Position numbers and translations under genes: made by a program
Notes under the pieces: generated by a model
Told to the model about the DNA's origin: nothing
What the model saw: only the letters and a program-made list of their open reading frames with translations
The model's database searches: none
Shown: positions 1 to 7,061 of the stretch, piece by piece
Layout: every line of letters starts with the position of its first letter
Position numbering within the stretch: position 1 is the stretch's first letter
Source of the DNA: Actinomycetota bacterium
GTDB lineage: Bacteria; Actinomycetota; Actinomycetes; S36-B12
Direction of reading: 5' to 3'
DNA length: 34,498 nucleotides
Assembly (NCBI GenBank): GCA_947472655.1
Contig: CANJCG010000004.1
Coordinates: 1 to 34,498, forward strand

Positions 1-84
1 ACTCAAAAAGCCAAACGCGATGATCACAGCGATGACGAGCACGGTGAAGCTAATCCAGCGCTTGGTGTGAAGGAGCGCGAGCAC
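1..84 (-). CDS. SURF1-family membrane protein, N-terminal fragment (runs off the left edge)
   Basis: Reading leftwards from a GTG at 84, the 28 visible codons encode a short basic start (LLHTKRW) followed by one hydrophobic segment, V-I-A-V-I-I-A-F-G-F. This looks like the N-terminus of actinobacterial SURF1 proteins, which begin with a short L-L-x-x-R-W stretch and a first membrane helix. SURF1 proteins help assemble cytochrome c oxidase. The GTG is 4 nt after the stop of the DUF3099 gene, so the two are probably co-transcribed, and the pair DUF3099-SURF1 next to fabG/inhA is known from Streptomyces. A GAGG about 11 nt upstream could be the ribosome site. Only the first helix is visible, so the family call rests largely on context. 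Confidence 0.55.
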   Translation of the reverse strand, partial: MLALLHTKRWISFTVLVIAVIIAFGFLS

Positions 85-88
85 AGAC

Positions 89-451
89 TTAATTCGCCTC
101 AGGTGTGGGATCGTGAATGATCCCTGTGATTACTTTTGATGAGCCGCTAGAAGGCAATGATTTTTGAACTTCGGGGACAACCCCCAAATCGCCTACGGCG
201 TCACTTTCTTGACCAGCATTTGCGATAACCACAGCCACATACGGCAAAACAACGGCGCCCGCGATAAGAACCCATCGTGGCCAACCAGGGATGAAGATGG
301 CCGCAATCACGCATCCCGTCCGAATAGCCATGGAGAATAGGTACTTGCGAGTGCGACCGATTTGTTCCTGGCTCAGCGACCGTTGGGCCGCCGTGACGTT
401 GAAAACATCGCCGCTCACGGGTCCTTGGTCTGGGACCGGCCTTGTGCTCAT
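89..451 (-). CDS. DUF3099 small membrane protein
   Basis: A 120-aa protein. Residues about 18-80 carry the DUF3099 pattern: VTAAQRSLSQEQ, a basic R-x-R-K-Y-L stretch, then two hydrophobic segments (about 41-56 and 60-76) ending in P-Y-V-A-V-V-I-A-N-A. The C-terminal 40 residues are polar and probably cytoplasmic. The family is confined to actinobacteria and has no known biochemical role; the location is predicted to be the inner membrane. The ATG at 451 is preceded, 6 nt upstream, by a TAGGCT hexamer and there is no Shine-Dalgarno sequence, which supports a leaderless mRNA. It is divergent from the dodecin gene, and the SURF1-like gene starts 4 nt after its stop. Confidence 0.85.
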   Translation of the reverse strand: MSTRPVPDQGPVSGDVFNVTAAQRSLSQEQIGRTRKYLFSMAIRTGCVIAAIFIPGWPRWVLIAGAVVLPYVAVVIANAGQESDAVGDLGVVPEVQKSLPSSGSSKVITGIIHDPTPEAN

Positions 452-457
452 GGGTAG

Positions 458-463
458 AGCCTA
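458..463 (-). promoter_or_regulatory. -10 box of leaderless promoter for the DUF3099 gene
   Basis: On the minus strand TAGGCT (TANNNT) is followed by 6 nt (CTACCC) and the ATG at 451. This is the spacing expected when transcription starts at the A of the start codon. No Shine-Dalgarno sequence is seen. Confidence 0.55.
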
Positions 464-485
464 CGCCTGAGGTTGGGGAGCGGTG

Positions 486-491
486 TACCGT
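486..491 (+). promoter_or_regulatory. -10 box of leaderless promoter for dodecin
   Basis: TACCGT is followed by 6 nt (CCAAGC) and ATG at 498. The upstream GTG at 483 lies before this box and would not be transcribed from it, so the hexamer decides the start. Confidence 0.55.
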
Positions 492-497
492 CCAAGC

Positions 498-716
498 ATG
501 AATCGCACCTATGGGATTACCGAAGTTGTTGGCACCTCCAATGTAGGTGTTGACGCCGCTATCCGTAACGCTGTCAGCCGCACGTCAAAGACCATCCGAC
601 ATTTGGACTGGTTCGAGGTCACCCAAGTTCGCGGATATGTCCGCGACGGCGAGGTTGACCACTTCCAGGTCTCCCTCAAGGTTGGATATCGCATGGAAGA
701 TCAGAACGCTCAATAG
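498..716 (+). CDS. Dodecin (flavin-binding dodecamer)
   Basis: 72 aa from ATG 498. The sequence shows the whole dodecin pattern: a first strand ending E-V-V-G-T-S, then GVDAAIRNAVSRTSKTIRHLDWFEV, the conserved R-G-Y/H turn, and a last strand D-H-F-Q-V-S-L-K-V-G-Y-R. The W in LDWFEV is the residue that stacks against the flavin in known dodecins. Dodecins are about 65-72 aa, assemble into hollow dodecamers and store or buffer flavins (FMN in mycobacterial types) in the cytosol. A longer reading from GTG 483 adds five residues that other dodecins lack and starts upstream of the proposed -10 box. The gene is followed after 18 nt by fabG and may be partly co-transcribed with it. Confidence 0.93.
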   Translation: MNRTYGITEVVGTSNVGVDAAIRNAVSRTSKTIRHLDWFEVTQVRGYVRDGEVDHFQVSLKVGYRMEDQNAQ

Positions 717-734
717 TTCAAGAAAGGGACAGTC

Positions 735-1439
735 ATGTCTCGTGTTGCCCTCGTTACTGGTGGAAACCGCGGAATCGGGCTGAGTATTGCCTTGTTGCTT
801 CGTGATGCCGGATACACCGTCGTCGTAGGAACGCGATCTGGCACCGCTCCAGTTGGATTGAATGCCGTCACCATGGATGTCGCCAACACCGCGTCTATTG
901 ACGCCGGGTTCACCGAAATCGAAGAAAAATTCGGGCCGGTAGAGATACTGATCGCTAATGCGGGGATGACTCGTGACACGTTGTTGATGCGCATGTCGGA
1001 TGACGATATTGACGAAGTACTCAACACAAACTTGGCGGGCTCAATCAAGTTAGCGCGGCGTGCTCTACGTAGCATGCTCAAGGCGCGCTATGGGCGAATC
1101 ATCTTCATGTCATCAGTGGTGGGAATTATCGGATCAGCAGGACAGGTGAATTATTCTGCTGCCAAGTCGGGGCTGATTGGAGCAGCCCGTTCACTCGTTC
1201 GCGAAGTGGGCGGCCGCGGCATCACCGTCAATGTGCTGACCCCGGGTTTCGTCAACACTGACATGACCGCAGAACTCGGCGATGAGCGACGCGCCCAGAT
1301 CGTCAGCATCGTACCGCTGGGTCGTTATGCTGAACCAGAAGAAATTGCCACAGTTGTGGAATTCCTCGTCAGTGATGGTGCCGCTTACATCACGGGTGCG
1401 GTTATACCTATTGATGGTGGATTGGGAATGGGCGACTAA
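735..1439 (+). CDS. fabG: 3-oxoacyl-ACP reductase FabG (MabA type)
   Basis: A 234-aa short-chain dehydrogenase. The N-terminal nucleotide site TGGNRGIG is at residues 8-15, the structural N-A-G motif (IANAG) at about 74-77, and the catalytic residues Ser127, Tyr140 and Lys144 (Y-SAA-K) are in place. It reduces 3-oxoacyl-ACP with NADPH, the first reductive step of type II fatty-acid elongation, in the cytosol. A GAAAGGG ribosome site sits 6 nt before the ATG. The next gene, 21 nt downstream, is the enoyl reductase InhA, so this is the fabG-inhA pair known from mycobacteria and Streptomyces. It probably carries out general chain elongation; nothing visible here says mycolic acids are made. Confidence 0.93.
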   Translation: MSRVALVTGGNRGIGLSIALLLRDAGYTVVVGTRSGTAPVGLNAVTMDVANTASIDAGFTEIEEKFGPVEILIANAGMTRDTLLMRMSDDDIDEVLNTNLAGSIKLARRALRSMLKARYGRIIFMSSVVGIIGSAGQVNYSAAKSGLIGAARSLVREVGGRGITVNVLTPGFVNTDMTAELGDERRAQIVSIVPLGRYAEPEEIATVVEFLVSDGAAYITGAVIPIDGGLGMGD

Positions 1440-1460
1440 CGCTCGTATGAGAGGATTTAC

Positions 1461-2228
1461 GTGGGCATTCTTGAGGGCAAGAACATCGTTATCACGGGTG
1501 TTCTCACCGATCAGTCCATCGCTTTCCATGCTGCACGCTTGGCCCAAGAAGAGGGCGCCAATGTCGTGCTCACCGGATTTGGTCGTGCCTTGTCCCTCAC
1601 AAAGCGGGCCGCAGGGCGTCTTCCCAAAGATGCACCCGTCCTTGAGCTTGATGTGGTTAACCAAGACCATCTTGATGCCTTAGCCGGTGGAATCCGCGAG
1701 CATATGGATCACGTGGATGGTGTACTTCACTCAATTGGTTTTGCACCCGCAGAGGCTCTCGGCGGCAATTTCCTCAATACTTCCTGGTCTGATGTCGCAA
1801 TCGCGCTCGAAGTATCGGCGTTTTCATTTAAATCCCTTGCAATGGCTTGCTTACCGCTGATGGGGAAAGGCGGATCAGTAGTGGGCTTGGACTTTGACTC
1901 CACAATGGCCTGGCCAAAATATGACTGGATGGGCGTTGCCAAGGCGGCTTTCGAAAGCACTTCGCGATACTTAGCGCGCGATCTAGGACCCATGGGGATC
2001 CGCGTGAACCTTGTTGCCGCAGGCCCGATCCGCACGATGGCAGCAAAAGGAATTCCAGGTTTCGAAGGATTCGAAGAAGTCTGGGCAACACGTTCACCTA
2101 TTGGCTGGGATCTCGACGATCCAGAACCAGCTGCCAAGGCGTGTATCGCACTGATGTCAGATTGGTTCCCAGCAACAACAGGTGAAATCGTGCACGTTGA
2201 CGGTGGAGTCCACTCTCAGGGAGCCTAA
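1461..2228 (+). CDS. inhA: Enoyl-[acyl-carrier-protein] reductase, InhA/FabI type
   Basis: 255 aa, closely resembling mycobacterial InhA along its full length: LDGK-like start, TD-x-SIAFH-x-A, LELDV, D-GV-x-HSIGF, the catalytic pair Tyr154 and Lys161 in YDWMGVAK, NLVAAGPIRT, PIGW, and a C-terminal D-W-x-PATTGEI-x-DGG. It uses NADH to reduce trans-2-enoyl-ACP, the last step of each elongation cycle. Ser91 matches the Ser94 position of M. tuberculosis InhA, a site linked there to isoniazid resistance; the residue is the wild-type one. The start is GTG 1461, with GAGAGGA about 6-12 nt upstream. The sixA gene begins 2 nt after the stop, so fabG-inhA-sixA is probably one transcript. Confidence 0.93.
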   Translation: MGILEGKNIVITGVLTDQSIAFHAARLAQEEGANVVLTGFGRALSLTKRAAGRLPKDAPVLELDVVNQDHLDALAGGIREHMDHVDGVLHSIGFAPAEALGGNFLNTSWSDVAIALEVSAFSFKSLAMACLPLMGKGGSVVGLDFDSTMAWPKYDWMGVAKAAFESTSRYLARDLGPMGIRVNLVAAGPIRTMAAKGIPGFEGFEEVWATRSPIGWDLDDPEPAAKACIALMSDWFPATTGEIVHVDGGVHSQGA

Positions 2229-2230
2229 GC

Positions 2231-2740
2231 ATGCCTTTTGGCACATTGGTGCTGCTACGCCATGCGAAATCTTCATATCCAGATGGTGTCATCGACCATG
2301 ATCGGCCGTTGAATCACCGAGGGCGTCGTGATGCTGCTCAAGCTGGAGTTTGGCTCCAAGACCATGCTGGTGAGATATTCAGTGCTACTCCGGACGTATT
2401 AGTTTCCACAGCGACTCGAGCTCAACAAACGTGGGACATCGTCTCGGACATATACAAGGTTGCGCATGTGGATGACGAGCGTCTGTACGACTCTGCAGTT
2501 TCGACATTAATTGAAGTGGTGCGCGCCAAGATTGAACAGGGCATCGATGTGCTGGTCGTATCACACAACCCAGGTCTTGAGCAGTTGGCGATTTACCTCA
2601 CTCTGGGGCATGCAGCCAAGAAACCTGAAACAGCCCTGAGTCACATGCCAACTTCATCCATCGTCGTGCTTCGAATGAACGATACGCAATGGTCAGATAC
2701 CAGCGCAGATCTGAGCCATTTCGTAATTCCCCGAAGTTAA
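2231..2740 (+). CDS. SixA-like histidine phosphatase family protein
   Basis: 169 aa. The phosphohistidine motif RHAKS is at residues 10-14 (nucleophile His11). A second basic site is L-N-x-R-G-R-R-D-A near residues 27-36, and the late histidine motif SHNPGLEQLA sits near residues 112-121. This is the small SixA/RHG branch of histidine phosphatases, which remove phosphate from phosphohistidine or small substrates; the substrate here cannot be told. Its start lies 2 nt after the inhA stop, and a broadly similar fabG-inhA-phosphatase order occurs in Streptomyces, so it is likely the last gene of that operon. It faces serB convergently with 29 nt between stops and no convincing terminator. Confidence 0.85.
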   Translation: MPFGTLVLLRHAKSSYPDGVIDHDRPLNHRGRRDAAQAGVWLQDHAGEIFSATPDVLVSTATRAQQTWDIVSDIYKVAHVDDERLYDSAVSTLIEVVRAKIEQGIDVLVVSHNPGLEQLAIYLTLGHAAKKPETALSHMPTSSIVVLRMNDTQWSDTSADLSHFVIPRS

Positions 2741-2769
2741 GTCGACGACGAACGGTGTGAAAAACCGAC

Positions 2770-3975
2770 CTACAAGCCCGGTGACGGAGTGATGAAGCCG
2801 GCGAGTTCATCAGCATCCTCAATATCTTCACGTGTGATGCCAAGCAAATAGAGCACCGAATCCAAGTAGGGAACATTGACAGAAGTATCGGCCGCGTCTC
2901 GTGCGGCAGCCTTAGCATTGAACGCAACACCTAGACCCGCTGCCTCAAGCATGTCAATGTCGTTTGCCCCGTCACCGATTGCGATTGTCCGGCGCATTGG
3001 GATGCCAAACTCTGCGGCGAATTCTTCCAGCGCTTGACGCTTTCCGAGGCGGTCAACGATGGGGCCTTCAACCTCACCCGTGAGGAACCCGTTTTGAACG
3101 CCTAGACGATTGGCACGGAGTCGATCGATGCCCAGTTCATCCGCAAGTGGACTGATGACTTCGACGAACCCACCAGAAACCATGCACACGCGATAACCCA
3201 AGGTTTTCAGGGTGCGGCAAAGGGTACGCGCGCCTGGAGTGAGCGTTATCTGTCCTCGTACCTTTTCGAGTGCCGTAACCGGTAAGCCTTTGAGTAAGGC
3301 AACCCGCTCGCGCAGAGACGCTGCGAAATCCAACTCTCCTGACATCGCTCTTTCAGTGATGTTGGCTACCTCGCTGAGAACTCCAGCTTCTTGGGCGAGC
3401 AGATCAATTACTTCGTTTTGGATCACGGTGGAATCGACGTCCATCACAACGAGATGTTGCCCACGACGGTCTAACCCCGCATCTTGAACAGCAATGTCTG
3501 CACCAGTCTCGACGGCGGCTTGGGCCAGTCCGCGTCGGATACTTGTAGCTGTTGCTCCAGATACATCAAAGAGAAATGCAGTGACGGGATAACTTGCAAT
3601 ACGCCGAATTCGATCGACATTTGCCCCACGCTCGGTGAGTTCTTGAGCGACGCGAGTAATGGCTTCGGGGCGAAGAGGTGCTCCGAGCAGTGTTATTTGG
3701 ATTCGATCACGTTTCTTGGTGGTGCTCTGAGCAACATTTTGTTCGATAGAAAGTTCAAGATTAAGGTCCACAGCTAATGCGCTCACAGTGATGATCGTCT
3801 CTGCGACAAGCATTGATTCAATATGAATCAATGCCGTAAGGACAAGGCGATCTCGGATAACAAGTTGTTCGATGTCGAGCACAATCGCGGACGGGTCCAG
3901 CTGAGTGAAAAGGCTTTTGGTCACTCCGGGTCGATCTTGCCCAGAGAGGGTGATTAATAGCGTCTGCGTATCCAT
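2770..3975 (-). CDS. serB: Phosphoserine phosphatase SerB with N-terminal ACT domains
   Basis: 401 aa. Residues 1-165 form a regulatory region with two ACT-like repeats (first repeat starts T-L-L-I-T-L-S-G-Q-D-R-P-G-V-T). The HAD catalytic domain follows: nucleophile and acid Asp179 and Asp181 in DVDST, motif II Ser in MVSGGF, motif III Lys in the R-L-G-K-R-Q segment, and motif IV GDGAND. It hydrolyses O-phosphoserine to serine, the last step of serine synthesis, in the cytosol. The serine made here can feed the glycine-cleavage genes further right. ACT domains in this family commonly bind serine for feedback. It is divergent from the ABC ATPase; a TAGCGT hexamer lies 9 nt before its ATG, slightly too far for the leaderless pattern seen elsewhere. 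Confidence 0.93.
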   Translation of the reverse strand: MDTQTLLITLSGQDRPGVTKSLFTQLDPSAIVLDIEQLVIRDRLVLTALIHIESMLVAETIITVSALAVDLNLELSIEQNVAQSTTKKRDRIQITLLGAPLRPEAITRVAQELTERGANVDRIRRIASYPVTAFLFDVSGATATSIRRGLAQAAVETGADIAVQDAGLDRRGQHLVVMDVDSTVIQNEVIDLLAQEAGVLSEVANITERAMSGELDFAASLRERVALLKGLPVTALEKVRGQITLTPGARTLCRTLKTLGYRVCMVSGGFVEVISPLADELGIDRLRANRLGVQNGFLTGEVEGPIVDRLGKRQALEEFAAEFGIPMRRTIAIGDGANDIDMLEAAGLGVAFNAKAAARDAADTSVNVPYLDSVLYLLGITREDIEDADELAGFITPSPGL

Positions 3976-4021
3976 GACATACCAACGCTAGCTGTTACCC
4001 GGATCTACAGGTGAGTCCGGC

Positions 4022-4027
4022 TAGGGT
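4022..4027 (+). promoter_or_regulatory. -10 box of leaderless promoter for the ABC ATPase
   Basis: TAGGGT is followed by 6 nt (CGTGTC) and the GTG at 4034; no Shine-Dalgarno sequence is present. The spacing matches the other leaderless candidates in this window. Confidence 0.5.
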
Positions 4028-4033
4028 CGTGTC

Positions 4034-4819
4034 GTGCCTGAAGTCCTGAAGTGTGCTGACATCGTCGTGCGACGGGGAAACCGGCATCTCGTCGATCACG
4101 TTGATTGGGTGGTAAACGAAGGGGAACGTTGGGTGATTTTGGGGCCCAATGGAGCTGGCAAAACCACCCTGATGTTGGTCTGCTCTGGCCGGATGTTCCC
4201 GACCTCAGGGCTGGTTGAACTCCTAGGAGAACAGCTAGGTAAGACGGATATGGCTGAACTCAAGCCGCTCATCGGCTGGGCCAGCAGCGCAATGATGAAT
4301 GACATCCCACCAGGTGAACGAGTTGGTGACGTTGTTCTTACAGGTGCATATTCAGTTACCGGTCGTTGGCGTGAAGAGTATGAAAGTGCAGACATTGTGC
4401 GCGCTGCAAAGTTGATGTATTCCTGGGGCTTAAGTCATCTGGCCCGTCGCACGTTTGGCACACTTTCTGAGGGTGAACGTAAACGTGCCTGTATTGCTCG
4501 CGCATTGATGTCGAATCCGGAATTGCTTTTACTAGATGAGCCGGGAGCAGGGCTCGACTTAGGTGGACGCGAAGACTTGGTCTCCCGGATGTCTGAGTTA
4601 GCAAGAGATTCAGCTGAGCCAACTCAGATCCTTATCACCCACCATGTTGAAGAGATTCCGGCTGGTTTCACGCACGCGTTATTGATGCGGGATGGCAAGG
4701 TGATCTCCCAAGGATCGATCAACGATGTCATTACTGGACCTTGGTTGAGCGCCGCATTTGGATTACCAATCAAAGTGACTCGTGATGGCGAGCGTTTTCT
4801 AGCGATGCGTGATGCCTAG
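4034..4819 (+). CDS. ABC transporter ATP-binding protein (orphan, no permease nearby)
   Basis: 261 aa with a single nucleotide-binding domain: Walker A GPNGAGKTT near residue 37, a Q-loop region weakly conserved, signature LSEGERKR near 144 (an E in place of the usual G-G-Q), Walker B LLLLDEP near 161, D-loop G-A-G-L-D, and H-loop T-H-H near 204. It would hydrolyse ATP to drive a transporter, but no membrane partner is encoded next to it. The same orphan ATPase beside serB is known in Streptomyces. The start is GTG 4034, fixed by the -10 box 6 nt upstream. Its last 8 nt overlap the phosphatidyltransferase gene, which suggests translational coupling, and possibly a link to lipid export or envelope work; that is speculation. 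Confidence 0.88.
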   Translation: MPEVLKCADIVVRRGNRHLVDHVDWVVNEGERWVILGPNGAGKTTLMLVCSGRMFPTSGLVELLGEQLGKTDMAELKPLIGWASSAMMNDIPPGERVGDVVLTGAYSVTGRWREEYESADIVRAAKLMYSWGLSHLARRTFGTLSEGERKRACIARALMSNPELLLLDEPGAGLDLGGREDLVSRMSELARDSAEPTQILITHHVEEIPAGFTHALLMRDGKVISQGSINDVITGPWLSAAFGLPIKVTRDGERFLAMRDA

Positions 4820-5375
4820 CAACCGCGTTTGGACGGTGCCTAATGCGCTGAGTATGTCTCGGCTCGTTGGCGTCCCGATTTTTCTTTGGCTAGTGCTTGT
4901 GCCGCAAGAAGATGGTTGGGCCTTTCTCGTTTTGGCCGTTGCCGGAGTCACCGATTGGCTCGACGGCGCGTTAGCTCGGGCACTGAATCAACAAAGTCGC
5001 ATTGGTGAAATTTTGGATCCCGCGGCCGACCGCCTCTACATCGCAGCCACCATCATTGGGCTTGCGATCAGGGGAATCATCCCTTGGTGGCTCGTCGTCA
5101 TTCTTGTTGCCCGAGATGTGATGCTGCTTGGGCTCATTCCGCTTTTGCGCAAGCATGGAATGTTGACTCTTCCGGTGACCATGGTTGGCAAGGCAGCAAC
5201 CTTTTGTTTGTTATGGGGTTTTCCAACATTGTTGTTGAGTTCTTACGACAACTTGTTTGGTTCACTTGCAGGCGCAGCTGGTTGGGCATTTTCGCTGTGG
5301 GGGACCGGCTTGTACTGGTGGGCAGGCATCGACTACATCAGGTCTGCCAGAGCTCTATCGTCCCCGTCAACTTAG
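4812..5375 (+). CDS. CDP-alcohol phosphatidyltransferase family protein (PgsA-like)
   Basis: 187 aa from ATG 4812, an integral membrane enzyme with about five to six hydrophobic helices. The family's active site is intact: D-G-x2-A-R-x8-G-x3-D-x3-D, read as DGALARALNQQSRIGEILDPAAD near residues 46-68. Such enzymes transfer a phosphatidyl group from CDP-diacylglycerol to an alcohol; glycerol phosphate, inositol phosphate or another acceptor are all possible, and the sequence does not decide. A GTG at 4809 is an alternative start three bases earlier. The start overlaps the ABC ATPase stop by 8 bp, so the two genes are probably coupled. A separate promoter for gcvH begins at its 3' end. Confidence 0.85.
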   Translation: MPSNRVWTVPNALSMSRLVGVPIFLWLVLVPQEDGWAFLVLAVAGVTDWLDGALARALNQQSRIGEILDPAADRLYIAATIIGLAIRGIIPWWLVVILVARDVMLLGLIPLLRKHGMLTLPVTMVGKAATFCLLWGFPTLLLSSYDNLFGSLAGAAGWAFSLWGTGLYWWAGIDYIRSARALSSPST

Positions 5376-5400
5376 AGCACCGATGACATAGAGTTAGGCT
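5372..5400 (+). promoter_or_regulatory. Predicted sigma-A-type promoter for gcvH
   Basis: TTAGAG at 5372-5377 and TAGGCT at 5395-5400 are 17 bp apart, placing transcription start near 5407 and leaving a 5' leader of about 36 nt with a Shine-Dalgarno sequence. The leader contains a short inverted repeat, CGTAC 5402-5406 / GTACG 5420-5424. Confidence 0.4.
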
Positions 5401-5442
5401 ACGTACATTCGATGGACACGTACGCCAGATGAAAGGACCTCC

Positions 5443-5820
5443 ATGAATCCGCAAGAACTTCGCTACACCGCTGAGCACGAGTGGGTTCGCTTTTCTGGAG
5501 ACGTGGCTGAAGTAGGGATCACGGCGTACGCCCAAGAAGCACTTGGCGACATCGTGTATGTCAGTTTGCCCAAGGTTGGCGACATCGTGGCCGCTGGTGA
5601 TGCTTGCGGTGAAGTTGAATCCACAAAAAGTGTCAGTGATATCTACGCACCCCTGACGGGAACGGTCACTGAGGTCAATGAACTTCTTGACGCCAGCCCG
5701 CAAACCATCAATGAGGCTCCTTATTTGGGTGGTTGGCTTTTTAAGGTAAAATTGACCGATCCAAGCGCCCCAGACGAGTTGCTGAGCGCAGACCAATACG
5801 AAGAGCAAACGCGCGCCTAG
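5443..5820 (+). CDS. gcvH: Glycine cleavage system H protein
   Basis: 125 aa, the usual length. The N-terminal R-Y-T-x-E-H-E-W-V, G-I-T-x-Y-A-Q-x-x-L-G-D-I-V-Y-V and the lipoylation site ESTKS, with Lys62 as the attachment residue, are all present, as are the C-terminal N-E-A-P-Y-x-G-G-W-L-F-K segment. The lipoyl arm carries the aminomethyl group between the P protein (GcvP), the T protein and the L protein. GcvP is encoded 2.7 kb downstream; gcvT and lpd are not in this window. AAAGGA lies 5 nt before ATG 5443. The gene opens the cluster gcvH-FHA-MerR-bfn-MerR-gcvP, the same order as Rv1826-Rv1832. Confidence 0.96.
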   Translation: MNPQELRYTAEHEWVRFSGDVAEVGITAYAQEALGDIVYVSLPKVGDIVAAGDACGEVESTKSVSDIYAPLTGTVTEVNELLDASPQTINEAPYLGGWLFKVKLTDPSAPDELLSADQYEEQTRA

Positions 5821-5843
5821 TGGTCGCTCTTGGCCCTACAAGG

Positions 5844-5849
5844 TAGATT
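5844..5849 (+). promoter_or_regulatory. -10 box of leaderless promoter for the FHA gene
   Basis: TAGATT is followed by 6 nt (CGGATC) and ATG 5856, with no Shine-Dalgarno sequence. It would let the FHA-ftsR pair be expressed apart from gcvH. Confidence 0.5.
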
Positions 5850-5855
5850 CGGATC

Positions 5856-6350
5856 ATGCTCCAGTGCGGCTCTTGCTCAAAGTCGGTGCCTGGCGACGCG
5901 CACTTTTGCCCAGACTGTGGCGCAGACCTTCAGCAGAATCTCGAATTTACTGGGGCCATCACGTCAGTTATTCCACTCACCGGATCAGGCACAAGCGGCT
6001 CTATGGCGGCAGTTGGAGCTAACAAACAACCAGGTATTCAGGCTGGTTCGGCAATGCTTGTGGTGCACCGCGGTCCCGGCGAAGGTACAGAGTTTCCGCT
6101 TGACTCCCACAAAGACGTCGTAACTATCGGTCGTGCGCCAGAGGCAGATTTATTCTTTGATGACGTGACAGTAAGTCGCCGACATGCAGAAATTCGCCGC
6201 GGTGCCCAGGGATGGAGCATCCGCGATGTTGGAAGTTTGAACGGTACCTACGTCAATCGAAAGCGGGTAGATGATCACCACCTCGCTGGCGGTGATGAAC
6301 TTCAGATTGGCCGATTCCGGTTCGTGTTTCTTGTCGGAACACAACCATGA
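5856..6350 (+). CDS. Zinc-ribbon FHA-domain protein in the GarA position
   Basis: 164 aa. Residues 4-21 hold a zinc ribbon (Cys4, Cys7, Cys18, Cys21; CxxC-x10-CxxC). Residues about 66-160 form a forkhead-associated domain with the phosphothreonine-binding residues G92-R93, S107-R-R-H110 and N129-G-T. It occupies the place of GarA (Rv1827), which in mycobacteria switches 2-oxoglutarate metabolism when phosphorylated. Mycobacterial GarA has no zinc ribbon; its switch site is E-T-T-S-V-F. Here a similar I-T-S-V-I (Thr36) lies between the two domains and could be the matching phospho-site. Function by position is plausible, not proven. The downstream MerR gene overlaps its stop by 4 bp (ATGA). 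Confidence 0.88.
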   Translation: MLQCGSCSKSVPGDAHFCPDCGADLQQNLEFTGAITSVIPLTGSGTSGSMAAVGANKQPGIQAGSAMLVVHRGPGEGTEFPLDSHKDVVTIGRAPEADLFFDDVTVSRRHAEIRRGAQGWSIRDVGSLNGTYVNRKRVDDHHLAGGDELQIGRFRFVFLVGTQP

Positions 6351-7045
6351 GTGAGGCACCCCGCATCATCACAGGGACGATAAGCATTGGGGAAGTGCTC
6401 TCGCTGCTCAAGCGTGAGTTTCCGGATGTAACGATTAGTAAAATCCGATTTCTTGAAACTGAGGGTCTGGTTACCCCAGAGCGAACGGCTTCTGGATATC
6501 GCCGTTTTAATGAGAGAGACATTGCCCAATTGCGCGCAGTGCTGACGCTGCAGCGCGATCAGTACTTGCCCCTCAAAGTAATTCGTGAGCATTTGGATTC
6601 TGAGACCTCTGAAGCCCCAGTAGTAGTCGCTGGTTCTGGTCTTCGGCCCGACGATTTTCGAGCAGGGGCTGGTCGAGTTCGCTTGACTCGCACTGAACTG
6701 GCAGAACAAGTTGAATTGCCTGAAGCAACTATTGCCCAACTCGAATCATTTGGTTTATTGGCAGTCACTGCGGGTGGACACTACGACGAAGACGCTCTGG
6801 CGGTTGCAACCGTCGTTGCTCGACTTTCGGAGTTTGGAGTGGAACCCAGACACCTTCGCTCCTTTAGAGTCACAGCAGACCGCGACAGCGGTCTTGTTGA
6901 GCAAATCGCAACCCCATACTCCAAGCCACGCGATCGTGAGGCCGCCGCTCGGGGTCAAGAAACCATCCGAGAATTGGCGTCACTATTTGTACAACTCCAC
7001 GCAACTTTGCTTCGGGCCGAACTCGTTCGCGGCGGCAAGGTCTAG
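6347..7045 (+). CDS. ftsR: MerR-family regulator, FtsR (Rv1828) type
   Basis: 232 aa. The N-terminal winged helix-turn-helix spans about residues 12-80 (I-S-I-G-E-V-L ... S-K-I-R-F-L-E-x-E-G-L-V-x-P-x-R-T-x-S-G-Y-R-R-F), a MerR type. A longer C-terminal region without metal-binding cysteines follows. In corynebacteria the orthologue FtsR activates ftsZ transcription; in mycobacteria it is Rv1828. The place between the FHA gene and the bifunctional nuclease gene is the same as in those genomes and supports the assignment. ATG 6347 overlaps the FHA stop, so the two are translated together. Confidence 0.85.
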   Translation: MSEAPRIITGTISIGEVLSLLKREFPDVTISKIRFLETEGLVTPERTASGYRRFNERDIAQLRAVLTLQRDQYLPLKVIREHLDSETSEAPVVVAGSGLRPDDFRAGAGRVRLTRTELAEQVELPEATIAQLESFGLLAVTAGGHYDEDALAVATVVARLSEFGVEPRHLRSFRVTADRDSGLVEQIATPYSKPRDREAAARGQETIRELASLFVQLHATLLRAELVRGGKV

Positions 7046-7049
7046 GGCT

Positions 7050-7055
7050 TAGGGT
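7050..7055 (+). promoter_or_regulatory. -10 box of leaderless promoter for the bifunctional-nuclease gene
   Basis: TAGGGT is followed by 6 nt (TGCGAC) and the GTG at 7062. It lies just after the ftsR stop and supports GTG rather than the internal ATG 7071 as start. Confidence 0.5.
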
Positions 7056-7061
7056 TGCGAC

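Noticed and set aside
483-497. Longer dodecin reading from GTG 483
   Set aside because: The five added residues have no counterpart in other dodecins, and the codon lies upstream of the proposed -10 box.
5402-5424. Inverted repeat CGTAC/GTACG in the gcvH leader as a regulatory site
   Set aside because: Five-base arms are expected by chance in a stretch this long; only mentioned in the promoter entry.
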